Source: Bacteroidota bacterium | GTDB lineage: Bacteria > Bacteroidota > Bacteroidia > B-17B0 > Aurantibacillaceae | Length of the DNA: 64,000 bases | Assembly: GCA_021323535.1 (NCBI GenBank) | Contig: JAJONO010000015.1 | Location: 1-64,000 of the forward strand | Direction: 5' to 3' | In this document: one piece after another, positions 56,260 through 64,000 of the stretch | Numbering within the stretch: the first letter of the stretch is position 1 | How the letters are laid out: each line of letters begins with the position of its first letter | Notes under the pieces: generated by a model | Told to the model about the DNA's origin: nothing | Seen by the model: only the letters and a program-made list of their open reading frames with translations | The model's database searches: none | Made by a program: the position numbers and the translations under genes

Positions 56260-58038
56260 ATGAAGTTCAATTTTTTTAATACCGGTTTCCCAAAAATAAC
56301 CACGGCATTCCTATTTGTCATTGCTATCGTTATTGCTAATGTAGCGTTCAATTTTTATGTGATCACGAAAAACAAGTCCAAGATCGCCGAAATGACAGAT
56401 GTGATCAACCCTTACATCGAATCGCTGGAGCAGTTCAATCTCATGGTTACCGAATCTAAAATGTATTCAACCAACTGGGTATATCTTCAGAACAATGTTG
56501 AAGATAAAGGCAGTCTTGATACGCTTCATAAATTCAGATATCCCGCTCTAAAGAAAAAACTTCAGATACAGGCTCAGAAATTTACCAAGATAGATGGTTC
56601 ACAGATCCTTGGTTCGGGCGGACTTTCAGAAGTGTTTGGGAAATTTTACCGGCTCATTGGTTTCGAAAAGGAAATTATGTCAACCCTGGTAACTTTCGAT
56701 GATTATGAAAATGCTTCTAAAAAATTTCATTGTGAAGAGCTGATCGAAGAACAGGTTTTACCTCGAACGGATTCGATCATGAATCAGTTACGTCTTATTA
56801 CATCGAATACAAGACGTGAAGCGGTTCGTTTAAAATCCGAAATTGAAAGGGATTCTTCCTGGCTCACAACTATTATGATGGCGGCTTCTGTGGGATTACT
56901 CATATTTATCCTTGGGGCCATTTCATTTATTTCAAGTGGTATCAGGAAACCTGTTCTAAAAATGAAAGAAATTATTCAGCAACTTGGAAAAGGAGAATTA
57001 CCAAATGAAAAACTCGATGCCAAGAAAAATGTAATTGGTGATATGGTATCTTCCGTAAATACTTTGTCTGAAAGTTTTACGCGTACTTCTGTTTTTGCAA
57101 GCGAGATCGGTAAAGGAAATCTTACTGTAAATTATGATAAGCTCAGCAATAACGACCTTCTCGGAAATGCACTCATTAATATGCGTAACAGCTTGCGGGC
57201 CTATTCAGAAGACATGGAGCAGCAGGTACGCGAACGTACGTTTGAGGTGATTGAAAAAGGCCGGAAACTCGAAATTGCCTACAAAGAGATCAGCGACAGC
57301 ATCAATTACGCGAAACGCATACAGGAATCTATTTTACCGAATAATGAAATGATCACGCAAGTGTTCGCCAATTCATTCATCTTCTATAAACCAAAAGCGG
57401 TTGTGTGTGGCGATTTTTATTGGTTCGGAAGACAAGGCGATGACGCGGTGATTGCAGCAGTGGATTGTACGGGTCATGGCGTTCCGGGGGCCTTAATGAC
57501 AGTGATCGGAAATTCACTGATGAACCAGATCGTGAATTCGGCTGGAGTGACAAGCCCTTCAAATATTCTTACACAACTCGACAAAAAATTACATGAAACA
57601 TTAAAACAACATGGTAACATCATTACCAACGATGGTATGGATGCCGCTGTGTGCCGTTATAAAATCTCGAAGAATGAACTTACTTTCGCCGGGGCAAAAC
57701 GTCCGCTTTATGTTTTTAAGAAAGGTGAGCTCATCGAGATCAAAGGAAATAAATCGCCTATCGGAAGTTTTGGTCATGAATTAACAAAGCGGTTCTCTGA
57801 ACACAAAATAGCGGTGAACACCGGCGATACTTTATACATGTTCTCTGATGGATTACAGGATCAGTTCGGCGGCGAGGATGGAAAAAAATTCATGATCAAG
57901 CGTTTCCGCGATATTCTTGAGTCTGTGCAGGATCTTTCAATGGCCGAACAGGGGAGAAGAATTGAAAAAGAACTCACCGCCTGGCAGCGCGATTTCGAAC
58001 AGACAGATGATATTCTGTTAATTGGGATCAGGTTTTAA
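56260..58038 (+). CDS. HAMP - SpoIIE/PP2C-type phosphatase
   Basis: A 592-residue sensor: membrane helix (11-33), a periplasmic helical region (34-203), second helix (204-226), HAMP (227-279), a coiled coil (about 315-358) and a C-terminal PP2C-like SpoIIE phosphatase domain with metal-site motifs GDFYW (384-388), DCTGHGVPGA (402-411), SDGL (529-532) and DD at 583-584. Enzymes of this type act as anti-anti-sigma phosphatases. No STAS or anti-sigma gene is adjacent. The periplasmic part may read out the YfiR/TonB receptor state; that link is positional inference. Confidence 0.93.
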   Translation: MKFNFFNTGFPKITTAFLFVIAIVIANVAFNFYVITKNKSKIAEMTDVINPYIESLEQFNLMVTESKMYSTNWVYLQNNVEDKGSLDTLHKFRYPALKKKLQIQAQKFTKIDGSQILGSGGLSEVFGKFYRLIGFEKEIMSTLVTFDDYENASKKFHCEELIEEQVLPRTDSIMNQLRLITSNTRREAVRLKSEIERDSSWLTTIMMAASVGLLIFILGAISFISSGIRKPVLKMKEIIQQLGKGELPNEKLDAKKNVIGDMVSSVNTLSESFTRTSVFASEIGKGNLTVNYDKLSNNDLLGNALINMRNSLRAYSEDMEQQVRERTFEVIEKGRKLEIAYKEISDSINYAKRIQESILPNNEMITQVFANSFIFYKPKAVVCGDFYWFGRQGDDAVIAAVDCTGHGVPGALMTVIGNSLMNQIVNSAGVTSPSNILTQLDKKLHETLKQHGNIITNDGMDAAVCRYKISKNELTFAGAKRPLYVFKKGELIEIKGNKSPIGSFGHELTKRFSEHKIAVNTGDTLYMFSDGLQDQFGGEDGKKFMIKRFRDILESVQDLSMAEQGRRIEKELTAWQRDFEQTDDILLIGIRF

Positions 58039-58070
58039 CGACTCTCCAAAAAATTATAAAATAAGAAAAC

Positions 58071-58175
58071 GTCATCCTGATGAAGGAAGGATCTGCTCTT
58101 TTATAATTTCAAAAGCCCGGATCCCATGTACCTCCTTCGGACGCTGAAGCTTTAGCGAAGGCGCTGCGGGATGAC
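58071..58175. repeat. REP-like element with GTCATCC ends
   Basis: GTCATCC at 58071 pairs with GGATGAC at 58169-58175; inside lies CCTTCG (58134-58139) / CGAAGG (58156-58161) and a GCTGAAGCTTTAGC near-palindrome. It fills the gap between the SpoIIE gene and the HEAT gene and looks like a dispersed palindromic element. Confidence 0.65.
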
Positions 58176-58204
58176 AGTTTGAATTGTAAGAAGTCGAAAT
58201 TGTT

Positions 58205-58828
58205 CTATGAAAGCTTCTTAATCACTTTCTCAACCCGTTTCTTCTTCGATTCTTTTTCAATGTCTTTTAAGCGTGATTTGATCGTTTTCAGAAAAGCAGC
58301 TTTGTTTTCTTCGTTAATAATAACAACTGCATTTTCTGCATACATAGGGAACTGATTCTCCGGACACTTCAACAACATTTCATTGAGCAAAGGAAAAACT
58401 TCCTTCGAATATTTTGTAATACAACAAAGCGTTATAAGAATATTGACGTAATGATCTTTTGTAATAACAGAACCTTTCTCAGCCGCCAAAATTATTTTTG
58501 GAAGCGCTTTATAGATCTGGTCGGGAACCAGGCTTGTAATTTTTCCAAGGGCTGTCATAGCTCCCCATTGAATGCGGTTGTTTTTATGTTCGAGCAGCGA
58601 AATAAATTCCTTTGAATGGTCTGCAACCAGTTTTGGATTTATTTCCGCGATCTCATAGATCACCTTCACGCAATCACCGGCAATGTCCTTATTCTTGTCA
58701 CTGATGTGATTCACCAGTTCTTTAATAGAGACTTTATCTTTTTTCTCTGCCAGTTTTCTGGCCAGCTCAATGTTGGGCACTTCATCGCGTCTTCCCAGCG
58801 CGTTTGCCAATTGATTTAATACGCTCAT
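58205..58828 (-). CDS. HEAT-repeat protein
   Basis: A 207-residue all-helical protein with HEAT-type repeats (ISDKNKDIAGDCVKVIYEIA, then EHKNNRIQWGAMTALGKI, and further), highly charged C-terminus. It probably mediates protein-protein contacts in the cytoplasm. It overlaps the 58825 gene by 4 bases. No partner is predicted. Confidence 0.75.
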   Translation of the reverse strand: MSVLNQLANALGRRDEVPNIELARKLAEKKDKVSIKELVNHISDKNKDIAGDCVKVIYEIAEINPKLVADHSKEFISLLEHKNNRIQWGAMTALGKITSLVPDQIYKALPKIILAAEKGSVITKDHYVNILITLCCITKYSKEVFPLLNEMLLKCPENQFPMYAENAVVIINEENKAAFLKTIKSRLKDIEKESKKKRVEKVIKKLS

Positions 58829-59091
58829 TTGTTTTTCCAGCGTTCCAGTTTAGGGATTCCTTTTACAAACATACCGGCAAATAATTTAAGAAAAGGCATT
58901 TCTTTTATTTTTTCACGAACAAATTCCTGCATTTGTTCAACGGTACAATCGGGCTGAAGAAACCTGCCCTTATCATAACAGTAACTACAATACATGTTGT
59001 TTTTAGTTCCATCATTATTGGTGGACCCGCCTTTTGGATCTTTTTTCAGAGGCATACCGCAACTCTGGCAATTCTTATAAACTTTTTCCAT
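58825..59091 (-). CDS. zinc-ribbon protein (PF12674-type)
   Basis: An 88-residue protein with the zinc-ribbon cysteines CQSCGMPL and YCSYCYD (two CxxC pairs) and a helical C-terminus with MQEFVREKIKEM. This matches the putative zinc ribbon family, whose role is unknown. Overlaps the HEAT gene by 4 bases, so they may be co-translated. Confidence 0.85.
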   Translation of the reverse strand: MEKVYKNCQSCGMPLKKDPKGGSTNNDGTKNNMYCSYCYDKGRFLQPDCTVEQMQEFVREKIKEMPFLKLFAGMFVKGIPKLERWKNK

Positions 59092-59141
59092 GACACAAAG
59101 TAAGGGAAGGGGAGTGACAACCCTATGTCAGCAGCTTAAAA

Positions 59142-59525
59142 TTATTTTTCGTAAAGTTCGATGGGGAGATTATCAGGATCGGAAAAAAAAGTGAAGCGTT
59201 TACCTGTAAACTTATCGGTTCGAATAGATTCACAGGTTATCTGTTGCGCGTTTAATTTTTTCACACACTCATCAAGATTACCCACTTCAAATGCGAGATG
59301 GCGTAATCCGGTTGCTTCTGGGCGGGAAAGACGTGGAGGTGTTTCAGGAAAAGAAAACAATTCTATCACGTATTCTCCGTTTAAGGAAAGATCGAGCTTG
59401 TATGATTTACGTTCTTCACGATACACTTCGCGTATAACTTTCATTCCCAGGATTTCGGTATAAAAGCGTTTTGATTTGTTATAATCCGAACAGATGATAG
59501 CGATATGATGAACGCGTTTCAGCAT
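59142..59525 (-). CDS. VOC family (glyoxalase-like) protein
   Basis: A 127-residue protein of the vicinal oxygen chelate family: metal-site His in RVHHIAI, His in LRHLAFEV and Glu in LPIELYEK, the pattern of GloA2/SMU1112c-type proteins. Possible lyase or isomerase; the true substrate is unknown. It starts 1 base after the stop of the 59527 gene. Confidence 0.88.
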   Translation of the reverse strand: MLKRVHHIAIICSDYNKSKRFYTEILGMKVIREVYREERKSYKLDLSLNGEYVIELFSFPETPPRLSRPEATGLRHLAFEVGNLDECVKKLNAQQITCESIRTDKFTGKRFTFFSDPDNLPIELYEK

Positions 59526-59526
59526 T

Positions 59527-60234
59527 TCAGGAAATCACAATTTTACTGATCCCGTATTTATCGTGTAAGGGTATGAACATTTTTTCACAGAATAAATGGT
59601 AAGCTTTCATGGCCTTATAGCCATTCTTATAAGAAGAGGCTCCAAGGTCAATGCTTAATTTGTAATCATCGCTGATAAAACGGCCATAGGTAATTTTTTT
59701 ATTGAGATTCATGCCGCGGATAATGTCTTCAATATAGGTAGGGTCGGGTGTCTTTTTCCAGTAAATATCCAGATCAATCGAACCGATCTGTTGCCCGAGG
59801 GTTTCAAAATAGTTTTCGGTAATAAAAGGAAGATGTGCTATGAATTCTTTTTCCTTCTCATAAGTTTTTTTTGCAATGGGAGGAATGATCAGCTTCTGAA
59901 TAATGAGAATTATAACACCAAAGGAAACAACACAAATAAAAAGCGGTGTTCCGAAATGATCCTCTTCCGGATAATACATTCTGCCTCCTCCCTTTGCATG
60001 CAGTTTGAATCCGAAAATATCAGCCAGAAAAAAGAGCGTGGAGAAAAATAAAGCTGTAAAAAAAAGAGCAAAAGGGAAATACCTGTATCCGAAAATAAAA
60101 TGAAGACGTGATGTATTAAGAATAGCATGTTTTTCCTCTTTTCTTTTCTGCTTCTGTTCAAAAGTCTCCTTGGCACTTTTTGTTTTTTCGCGAATGTTTT
60201 TCCCGCTTTGTGCCAGTTTATCAATGTCACTCAT
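59527..60234 (-). CDS. membrane protein of unknown function
   Basis: A 235-residue protein: a charged N-terminus with coiled-coil character (SAKETFEQKQKRKEEKH), two membrane helices (about 50-72 and 100-122), and a cytoplasmic C-terminal domain (about 130-235; NYFETLGQQIGSIDLDIYWK, GRFISDDYKLSIDLG). No recognised family. It sits 8 bases after the YfiT gene and 1 base before the VOC gene on the same strand. Confidence 0.65.
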   Translation of the reverse strand: MSDIDKLAQSGKNIREKTKSAKETFEQKQKRKEEKHAILNTSRLHFIFGYRYFPFALFFTALFFSTLFFLADIFGFKLHAKGGGRMYYPEEDHFGTPLFICVVSFGVIILIIQKLIIPPIAKKTYEKEKEFIAHLPFITENYFETLGQQIGSIDLDIYWKKTPDPTYIEDIIRGMNLNKKITYGRFISDDYKLSIDLGASSYKNGYKAMKAYHLFCEKMFIPLHDKYGISKIVIS

Positions 60235-60242
60235 GTCTGATA

Positions 60243-60788
60243 TTATTTCCAGTTCTTCATTTCTTTAAGTGTGGTAATGTGTGCAAGATGATGATTACAA
60301 TGCCAGGCATACATACCTGTGGCCTCGTTCAGCGTGAATTCTTTTCCGTATTCGGGATGAATGTAGATTCTTTCCAGATCATTTTTAGTTAGTGATTTCA
60401 GCAACACTGCCCATCTTGAATGAACCCCACTGATAATTTCCAGGCTGGGAGTTATCTCCATAATTTCAGAATCGGGTAATTGAGCCACGAGCCCTTCCAT
60501 ATAAGGTTTAATGGTTGGTTTATTTTCCGTTAGCGTAAGTTTAAAACGAATGATAGCGTTCATATGACTGTCGGCACAGTGATGAACCACCTGCCTTATG
60601 CTCCAGCCGCCGGGCCTGTAATGCGTGTTTAGTTGCTCAGGTGAAAGGTCTTTTACCTGGTAACTTATTTTAGCGGGAAATTTCTCGATCTCCGAAATAT
60701 AGAGTTTTAATAATTCGGATGTATAAGCGTCGGGCCTGTTGAACTTACCGATCGGGTATTTGAGTTTTTCTAATTCGAAGGGGTCCAT
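60243..60788 (-). CDS. YfiT family bacillithiol transferase
   Basis: A 181-residue DinB-superfamily protein with the YfiT arrangement: WSIRQVVHHCADSH (first metal His) and WHCNHHLAHI (other His residues) near the C-terminus. Relatives conjugate bacillithiol to electrophiles. ATG 60788 (MDPFELEKLK) is preferred; the frame runs to 60845 with a Lys-rich extension. Together with the bacilliredoxin at 29077 it supports bacillithiol use. Confidence 0.85.
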   Translation of the reverse strand: MDPFELEKLKYPIGKFNRPDAYTSELLKLYISEIEKFPAKISYQVKDLSPEQLNTHYRPGGWSIRQVVHHCADSHMNAIIRFKLTLTENKPTIKPYMEGLVAQLPDSEIMEITPSLEIISGVHSRWAVLLKSLTKNDLERIYIHPEYGKEFTLNEATGMYAWHCNHHLAHITTLKEMKNWK

Positions 60789-60871
60789 AGTATTTTTACA
60801 TAAATCTAACTTTTTTCGGGGAAGCAAAAAAGAAAGAATTTTCAACTGGTATAAAAATACATGGACCCTGT

Positions 60872-62401
60872 TCAGGTCTGTTTGGAACCGACCCGCTTCG
60901 AATTCTGTTCGATCCTGAAATTGAGCCAGTGAGAAATATCAATAATAGCGAACACTTGTTTTTCTATCGGATCTCCTTTAAGATCTGTAATACTATCCTG
61001 AAGTGTTTTCAGTTTTTCGGAATGATTGCCTTTCTTTTCAAGATCCATAAGCAGTTTCATAAACTGAAGCAATAACGATTCAAATTTTTTGAGCGTATTC
61101 AATTTTTCAAGATAACGGTGCGTAGACTTTATACTGTAGGTCAGAAAAATATCGTTACCCAGTTCAAAGTGGATCACAAGGTTGAGTATTCTTGCCATAC
61201 TGAACACATCTTCACGCATATCGCTTACTTTAGCATTAATAAGAATGTTGTTCCATTTTAAAGCTGACCGTAAATCACGTGTCATTAAAAAGGCATAGGC
61301 CATCATCAGGTAATTTTCAAGCAATACATGAGGATTACGTTTTATATCCTGTAATAAAAGAAACTGAGCGTGTTCTTCATGAAAATTTTTGAGCTTATCG
61401 TAAGAACCTGTTCCCAGTAAGTGACGTAGCTCAGCATTTAAAATAAGCACGAAAATATTGTTCTTCAATAGCGGGGCAATATTTCTGTTCAACCGGCTGA
61501 TGGATTTGAGCTTTTCAAGCATCACTTCATAATCGTCGAAACGTTTCAATGAAATACCTGTAACAATGTAATTATACACAGCCGCCGCGTACCACCATTC
61601 GTTCTGATCGTAAAACGGTTGGTTATTTTCTATCACAGCTATGTTTTTTCTCAGGTGCCTGTACAATTCTTCCGTGTTGGAAATATAATCGTAGTAAAGA
61701 CACCAGGTATTGTAATAAAAACATTTTGATGGGGTGCTTAGCGCCATACTCTCATCAAAGAAAAGCGGATGATTGAGAATGTTCTCGAGTTTGAGCTTTG
61801 TTTTTTCATCACGTATGTTCCCTTTACTGATATTGATTTCGAGTATGAGGTACGATAAAAAATAATACGAAGCGTGATTGGAAGTTTTTTCGAAATGTTG
61901 TTTTTCTGTTTCGTTAACTTTCTCAAACTCATCTTTCACCTCGGCGGAATAACCTTTTTTATAAAGGAATTGCCTTTTCCAATAAGCAAGTTCGCTGAAA
62001 CGATGATGTAATTCGTATTGTTCCATTATCTTTTCCGCTTTCTGAAGTTCTTTTTCGCTTAAAGTGATAAGATTTTTTTTATACAGCAATTCGGCATTGC
62101 TAAGAAATTCCGAAAAAATAATATTGGGCGAATCTTCTTCTTTTTGCGCACGCAACGACCGGAGAATTGTACGCTTGAGATAATTTTTGGCGAACGCGTA
62201 ATGTACACTCGGAAAATCGGCTTTGAGTTTGTCCTCTACTTTACCATCATCATAGTCGCTCATTTTTTCAAGGATCTCAAAGAGCCGGAGATATGAATGT
62301 TCATCTCCGGCAGATTGAATGGCGCTGAATTTTCTGAAAAAACTTTTTTCGGTTTTCGTTAACGAATGCACCAGTTCGTGTAAACTATCCTGCAATTTCA
62401 T
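60872..62401 (-). CDS. large helical protein of a Bacteroidota-specific family
   Basis: A 509-residue cytoplasmic protein, entirely alpha-helical, of unknown function. It starts with an N-terminal LTKTEKSFFRKFSA-like motif found in many Bacteroidota proteins of about 500 residues. No catalytic motif. It overlaps the end of the DoxX gene by 17 bases and is likely co-transcribed. TPR-like periodicity is possible in the second half. Confidence 0.65.
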   Translation of the reverse strand: MKLQDSLHELVHSLTKTEKSFFRKFSAIQSAGDEHSYLRLFEILEKMSDYDDGKVEDKLKADFPSVHYAFAKNYLKRTILRSLRAQKEEDSPNIIFSEFLSNAELLYKKNLITLSEKELQKAEKIMEQYELHHRFSELAYWKRQFLYKKGYSAEVKDEFEKVNETEKQHFEKTSNHASYYFLSYLILEINISKGNIRDEKTKLKLENILNHPLFFDESMALSTPSKCFYYNTWCLYYDYISNTEELYRHLRKNIAVIENNQPFYDQNEWWYAAAVYNYIVTGISLKRFDDYEVMLEKLKSISRLNRNIAPLLKNNIFVLILNAELRHLLGTGSYDKLKNFHEEHAQFLLLQDIKRNPHVLLENYLMMAYAFLMTRDLRSALKWNNILINAKVSDMREDVFSMARILNLVIHFELGNDIFLTYSIKSTHRYLEKLNTLKKFESLLLQFMKLLMDLEKKGNHSEKLKTLQDSITDLKGDPIEKQVFAIIDISHWLNFRIEQNSKRVGSKQT

Positions 62402-62870
62402 GATCTACACTTCCGATATTTTTTTGTCTGTTTCTGAATTTTGAGATCAGGAAGTCGGAACTTAGTCTTCCACCGCCATATATCATTAAAGTAAGCAGCA
62501 TGATGATGTAATAGAGAGGAATTTCAAAACCATTCTCGGAAGAACTGAATCCATTCTCCCAGTGTACGGTTTTAATGGCTACAATAAGGGTAATAATGAG
62601 CGGGATACTGATCCATCTTGTACCTAAACCTACAAGCAGGAAAATAAAACCAAAGAACTCGGTATAGGTTGCGAGATACGCGTTGAGGGTAGGGAATGGC
62701 AGACCCATTTCGCCGAACCACGTGGCGATAGCGTCGATATCATTCATCTTTGAAGTGGCGGGCTCATAAAAACCGTAGGCTAAGATCAATCTTATTAAAA
62801 GCAAAGGCAGATCGGTGAGCTTAGACAGGTAATGGGCTGCATAAGTAAGGGGAAACATGATTTTTTTCAT
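62385..62870 (-). CDS. DoxX family membrane protein
   Basis: A 161-residue protein with four hydrophobic helices and the DoxX pattern: LILAYGFYEPATSKMNDI, then YTEFFGFIFLLVGLGTR and the C-terminal YIIMLLTLMIYGGG. DoxX proteins are linked to oxidative-stress or quinone-related membrane functions. It lies downstream of the AraC gene on the same strand with a 76-base gap. Confidence 0.88.
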   Translation of the reverse strand: MKKIMFPLTYAAHYLSKLTDLPLLLIRLILAYGFYEPATSKMNDIDAIATWFGEMGLPFPTLNAYLATYTEFFGFIFLLVGLGTRWISIPLIITLIVAIKTVHWENGFSSSENGFEIPLYYIIMLLTLMIYGGGRLSSDFLISKFRNRQKNIGSVDHEIAG

Positions 62871-62946
62871 TTTTGTTTTTTTAATAAGACAAAATTGAAA
62901 AAATAGTTGCGTTCAGAAAATGACAATAGTTCCCGAAGGATTGAAA

Positions 62947-63810
62947 TTACTTCCCGTTTTGCTTAACCGGTTGGTTTAAGCGGTACTCGGAAGGAGTAAG
63001 AGTTGTGTTTTTCTTGAAAAAATTGCTGAAATGGGCGCTGTCGTCAAAGCCAAGTTCATAAGCAATTTCTTTGGTGCTTTTATCAGTGTAGTGCAACAGG
63101 CGCTTACTTTCCATAAGCAGCCGTTCGTGAATAACACGCAAAGGCGATTTGTGATTATAAATGGCGAAAAGATTAGCAAGTGTTTTGGGTGAACGGTTAA
63201 GTTCCTTAGCATAGAACTGCACAGAATGTTCTTTACGAAAATTCTCTTCTACGAGGTAATTGTATTTTCTTACAATGTCATATTTTTCAAGATCGTGAAG
63301 ACTTTTTTCGAGATGCTGACTTTTAGCAAGACGTGTTGTGAGAATGATAAGACGTTTTAAAAGCATGCGTAGCATTTCGTGCTGGGAATTATCTACAGTG
63401 TCAAACTCATCAATGAACACTTTTAGTAATAATCTTAGCTTCTGTTGGTCCGATTCACTTGTATTAAGAAACAGCATCTGTCCACTTCCGTAGAAAAGAA
63501 AACCAATGCAGCTTACTTCCTTATCATGATTAAGTATACAGTAAAAATCGGCGTTGAATTGCCAGCCTATGATCTTAGCAGGATCTTCAAAGCGGAACGA
63601 TTGTTGCGACATTAGAGGTAACAGGCCATTCGCCGGAAAAGTATATTCAACTTCATCAATGATTACCTTCTGCGTGGGGCCATCGTTCCATAGCAATGTA
63701 TAAAAACTGATGCCTTTATCTCGGGTGTAAGGCATTCTGTCAAATTTAGTTTCATTGAGTACAAGAACAATCTCGCTGGTAGTAGTGTTTTCTGAAAAAC
63801 GTAATATCAT
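62947..63810 (-). CDS. AraC family transcriptional regulator
   Basis: A 287-residue regulator: N-terminal cupin-like sensing domain (about 1-160) and a C-terminal HTH_18 domain (about 190-283) with the second HTH helix pair in KEIAYELGFDDSAHFSNFFKKN and TLTPSEYR. It probably controls the neighbouring DoxX gene, as commonly seen. ATG 63810 is used; the 190 bases beyond hold no gene. Confidence 0.9.
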   Translation of the reverse strand: MILRFSENTTTSEIVLVLNETKFDRMPYTRDKGISFYTLLWNDGPTQKVIIDEVEYTFPANGLLPLMSQQSFRFEDPAKIIGWQFNADFYCILNHDKEVSCIGFLFYGSGQMLFLNTSESDQQKLRLLLKVFIDEFDTVDNSQHEMLRMLLKRLIILTTRLAKSQHLEKSLHDLEKYDIVRKYNYLVEENFRKEHSVQFYAKELNRSPKTLANLFAIYNHKSPLRVIHERLLMESKRLLHYTDKSTKEIAYELGFDDSAHFSNFFKKNTTLTPSEYRLNQPVKQNGK

Positions 63811-64000
63811 TCTGTAAAATTAATTTGCTGACGAATTCAGGAACATTGTTTTTTAGTGCAAATAACAGTACAATATTAATATAAAATACTGACTTCTAAT
63901 TAATTGTTCTTTCTACACGTATAGTCTGTAACCTAATCACAGCTAATTTTTGAATTGCCGGTAAAAGACAAGTCTGGCATCTTTGAACCCATATTATATG

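Noticed and set aside
63811-64000. Gene in the last 190 bases
   Set aside because: The stretch is AT-rich with no open frame of useful length; it probably holds the AraC promoter and perhaps one for a gene beyond the edge.

Overview
The window looks like chromosomal DNA of a free-living member of the Bacteroidota. Six secreted proteins end in a type IX secretion (T9SS) C-terminal sorting domain. Sensors are of the two-component propeller/LytTR type, TATATTTG boxes matching the Bacteroidota TAnnTTTG -7 element precede several genes, Shine-Dalgarno sequences are essentially absent, and two gene families tied to bacillithiol are present. I see no tRNA, rRNA, CRISPR array, transposase, integrase or phage gene. 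Gene density is high and every gap is under about 300 bases. The lower-strand primase gene at the left end is cut by the window edge.

Layout. 1-4.2 kb: dnaG (partial), a secreted alpha/beta hydrolase and a LamG-like T9SS protein. 4.3-6.5 kb: lower-strand pyrR - DinB - pyrB. 6.5-13.3 kb: a large T9SS protein, then dtd followed by a propeller histidine kinase and its LytTR regulator. 13.3-17.1 kb: a lipoprotein and a T9SS protein. 17.1-20.5 kb: dxr - rseP - secreted protein. 20.6-28.0 kb: a complete thiamine operon, thiS-thiC-tenI-like-thiD-thiE-thiG-(GxxExxY)-thiH-thiF, read from a TPP riboswitch at 27928-28000. 28.1-34.6 kb: coiled-coil lipoprotein, bacilliredoxin, M16 peptidase, lpdA and a small secreted protein. 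34.7-44.7 kb: PNGase F-like T9SS protein, small membrane proteins, uvrA, a DinB protein, NHL-propeller T9SS protein, CPBP protease and acyl-CoA thioesterase. 44.7-49.4 kb: a B12-binding radical SAM protein and four poorly characterised envelope proteins. 49.6-51.8 kb: an orphan LytTR protein divergent from a LytS-like kinase/LytTR regulator pair. 51.8-58.0 kb: a T9SS protein and a TonB receptor - YfiR - SpoIIE-phosphatase signalling cluster. 58.2-63.8 kb: HEAT, zinc-ribbon, VOC, YfiT, DoxX and AraC genes.

Most unusual signals. (1) A GxxExxY (PDDEXK_3) nuclease-like gene sits inside the thiamine operon between thiG and thiH. It is bounded by about 48-bp imperfect inverted repeats that both begin TTTCTCGCAGAG, so it looks like a small self-contained cassette that landed in an essential operon without breaking it. 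(2) A TonB-dependent receptor, translationally coupled to a YfiR-like periplasmic protein, is divergent from a HAMP/SpoIIE phosphatase, suggesting an outer-membrane-to-cytoplasm signalling route. (3) The TPP riboswitch carries a 7-nt perfect complement between its P3 region and a segment just upstream of thiS, a candidate expression platform. (4) dxr has no ATG, GTG or TTG ahead of its NADPH-binding motif; CTG is the only near-cognate start. All functional statements are from reading motifs in the sequence; no database search was run.
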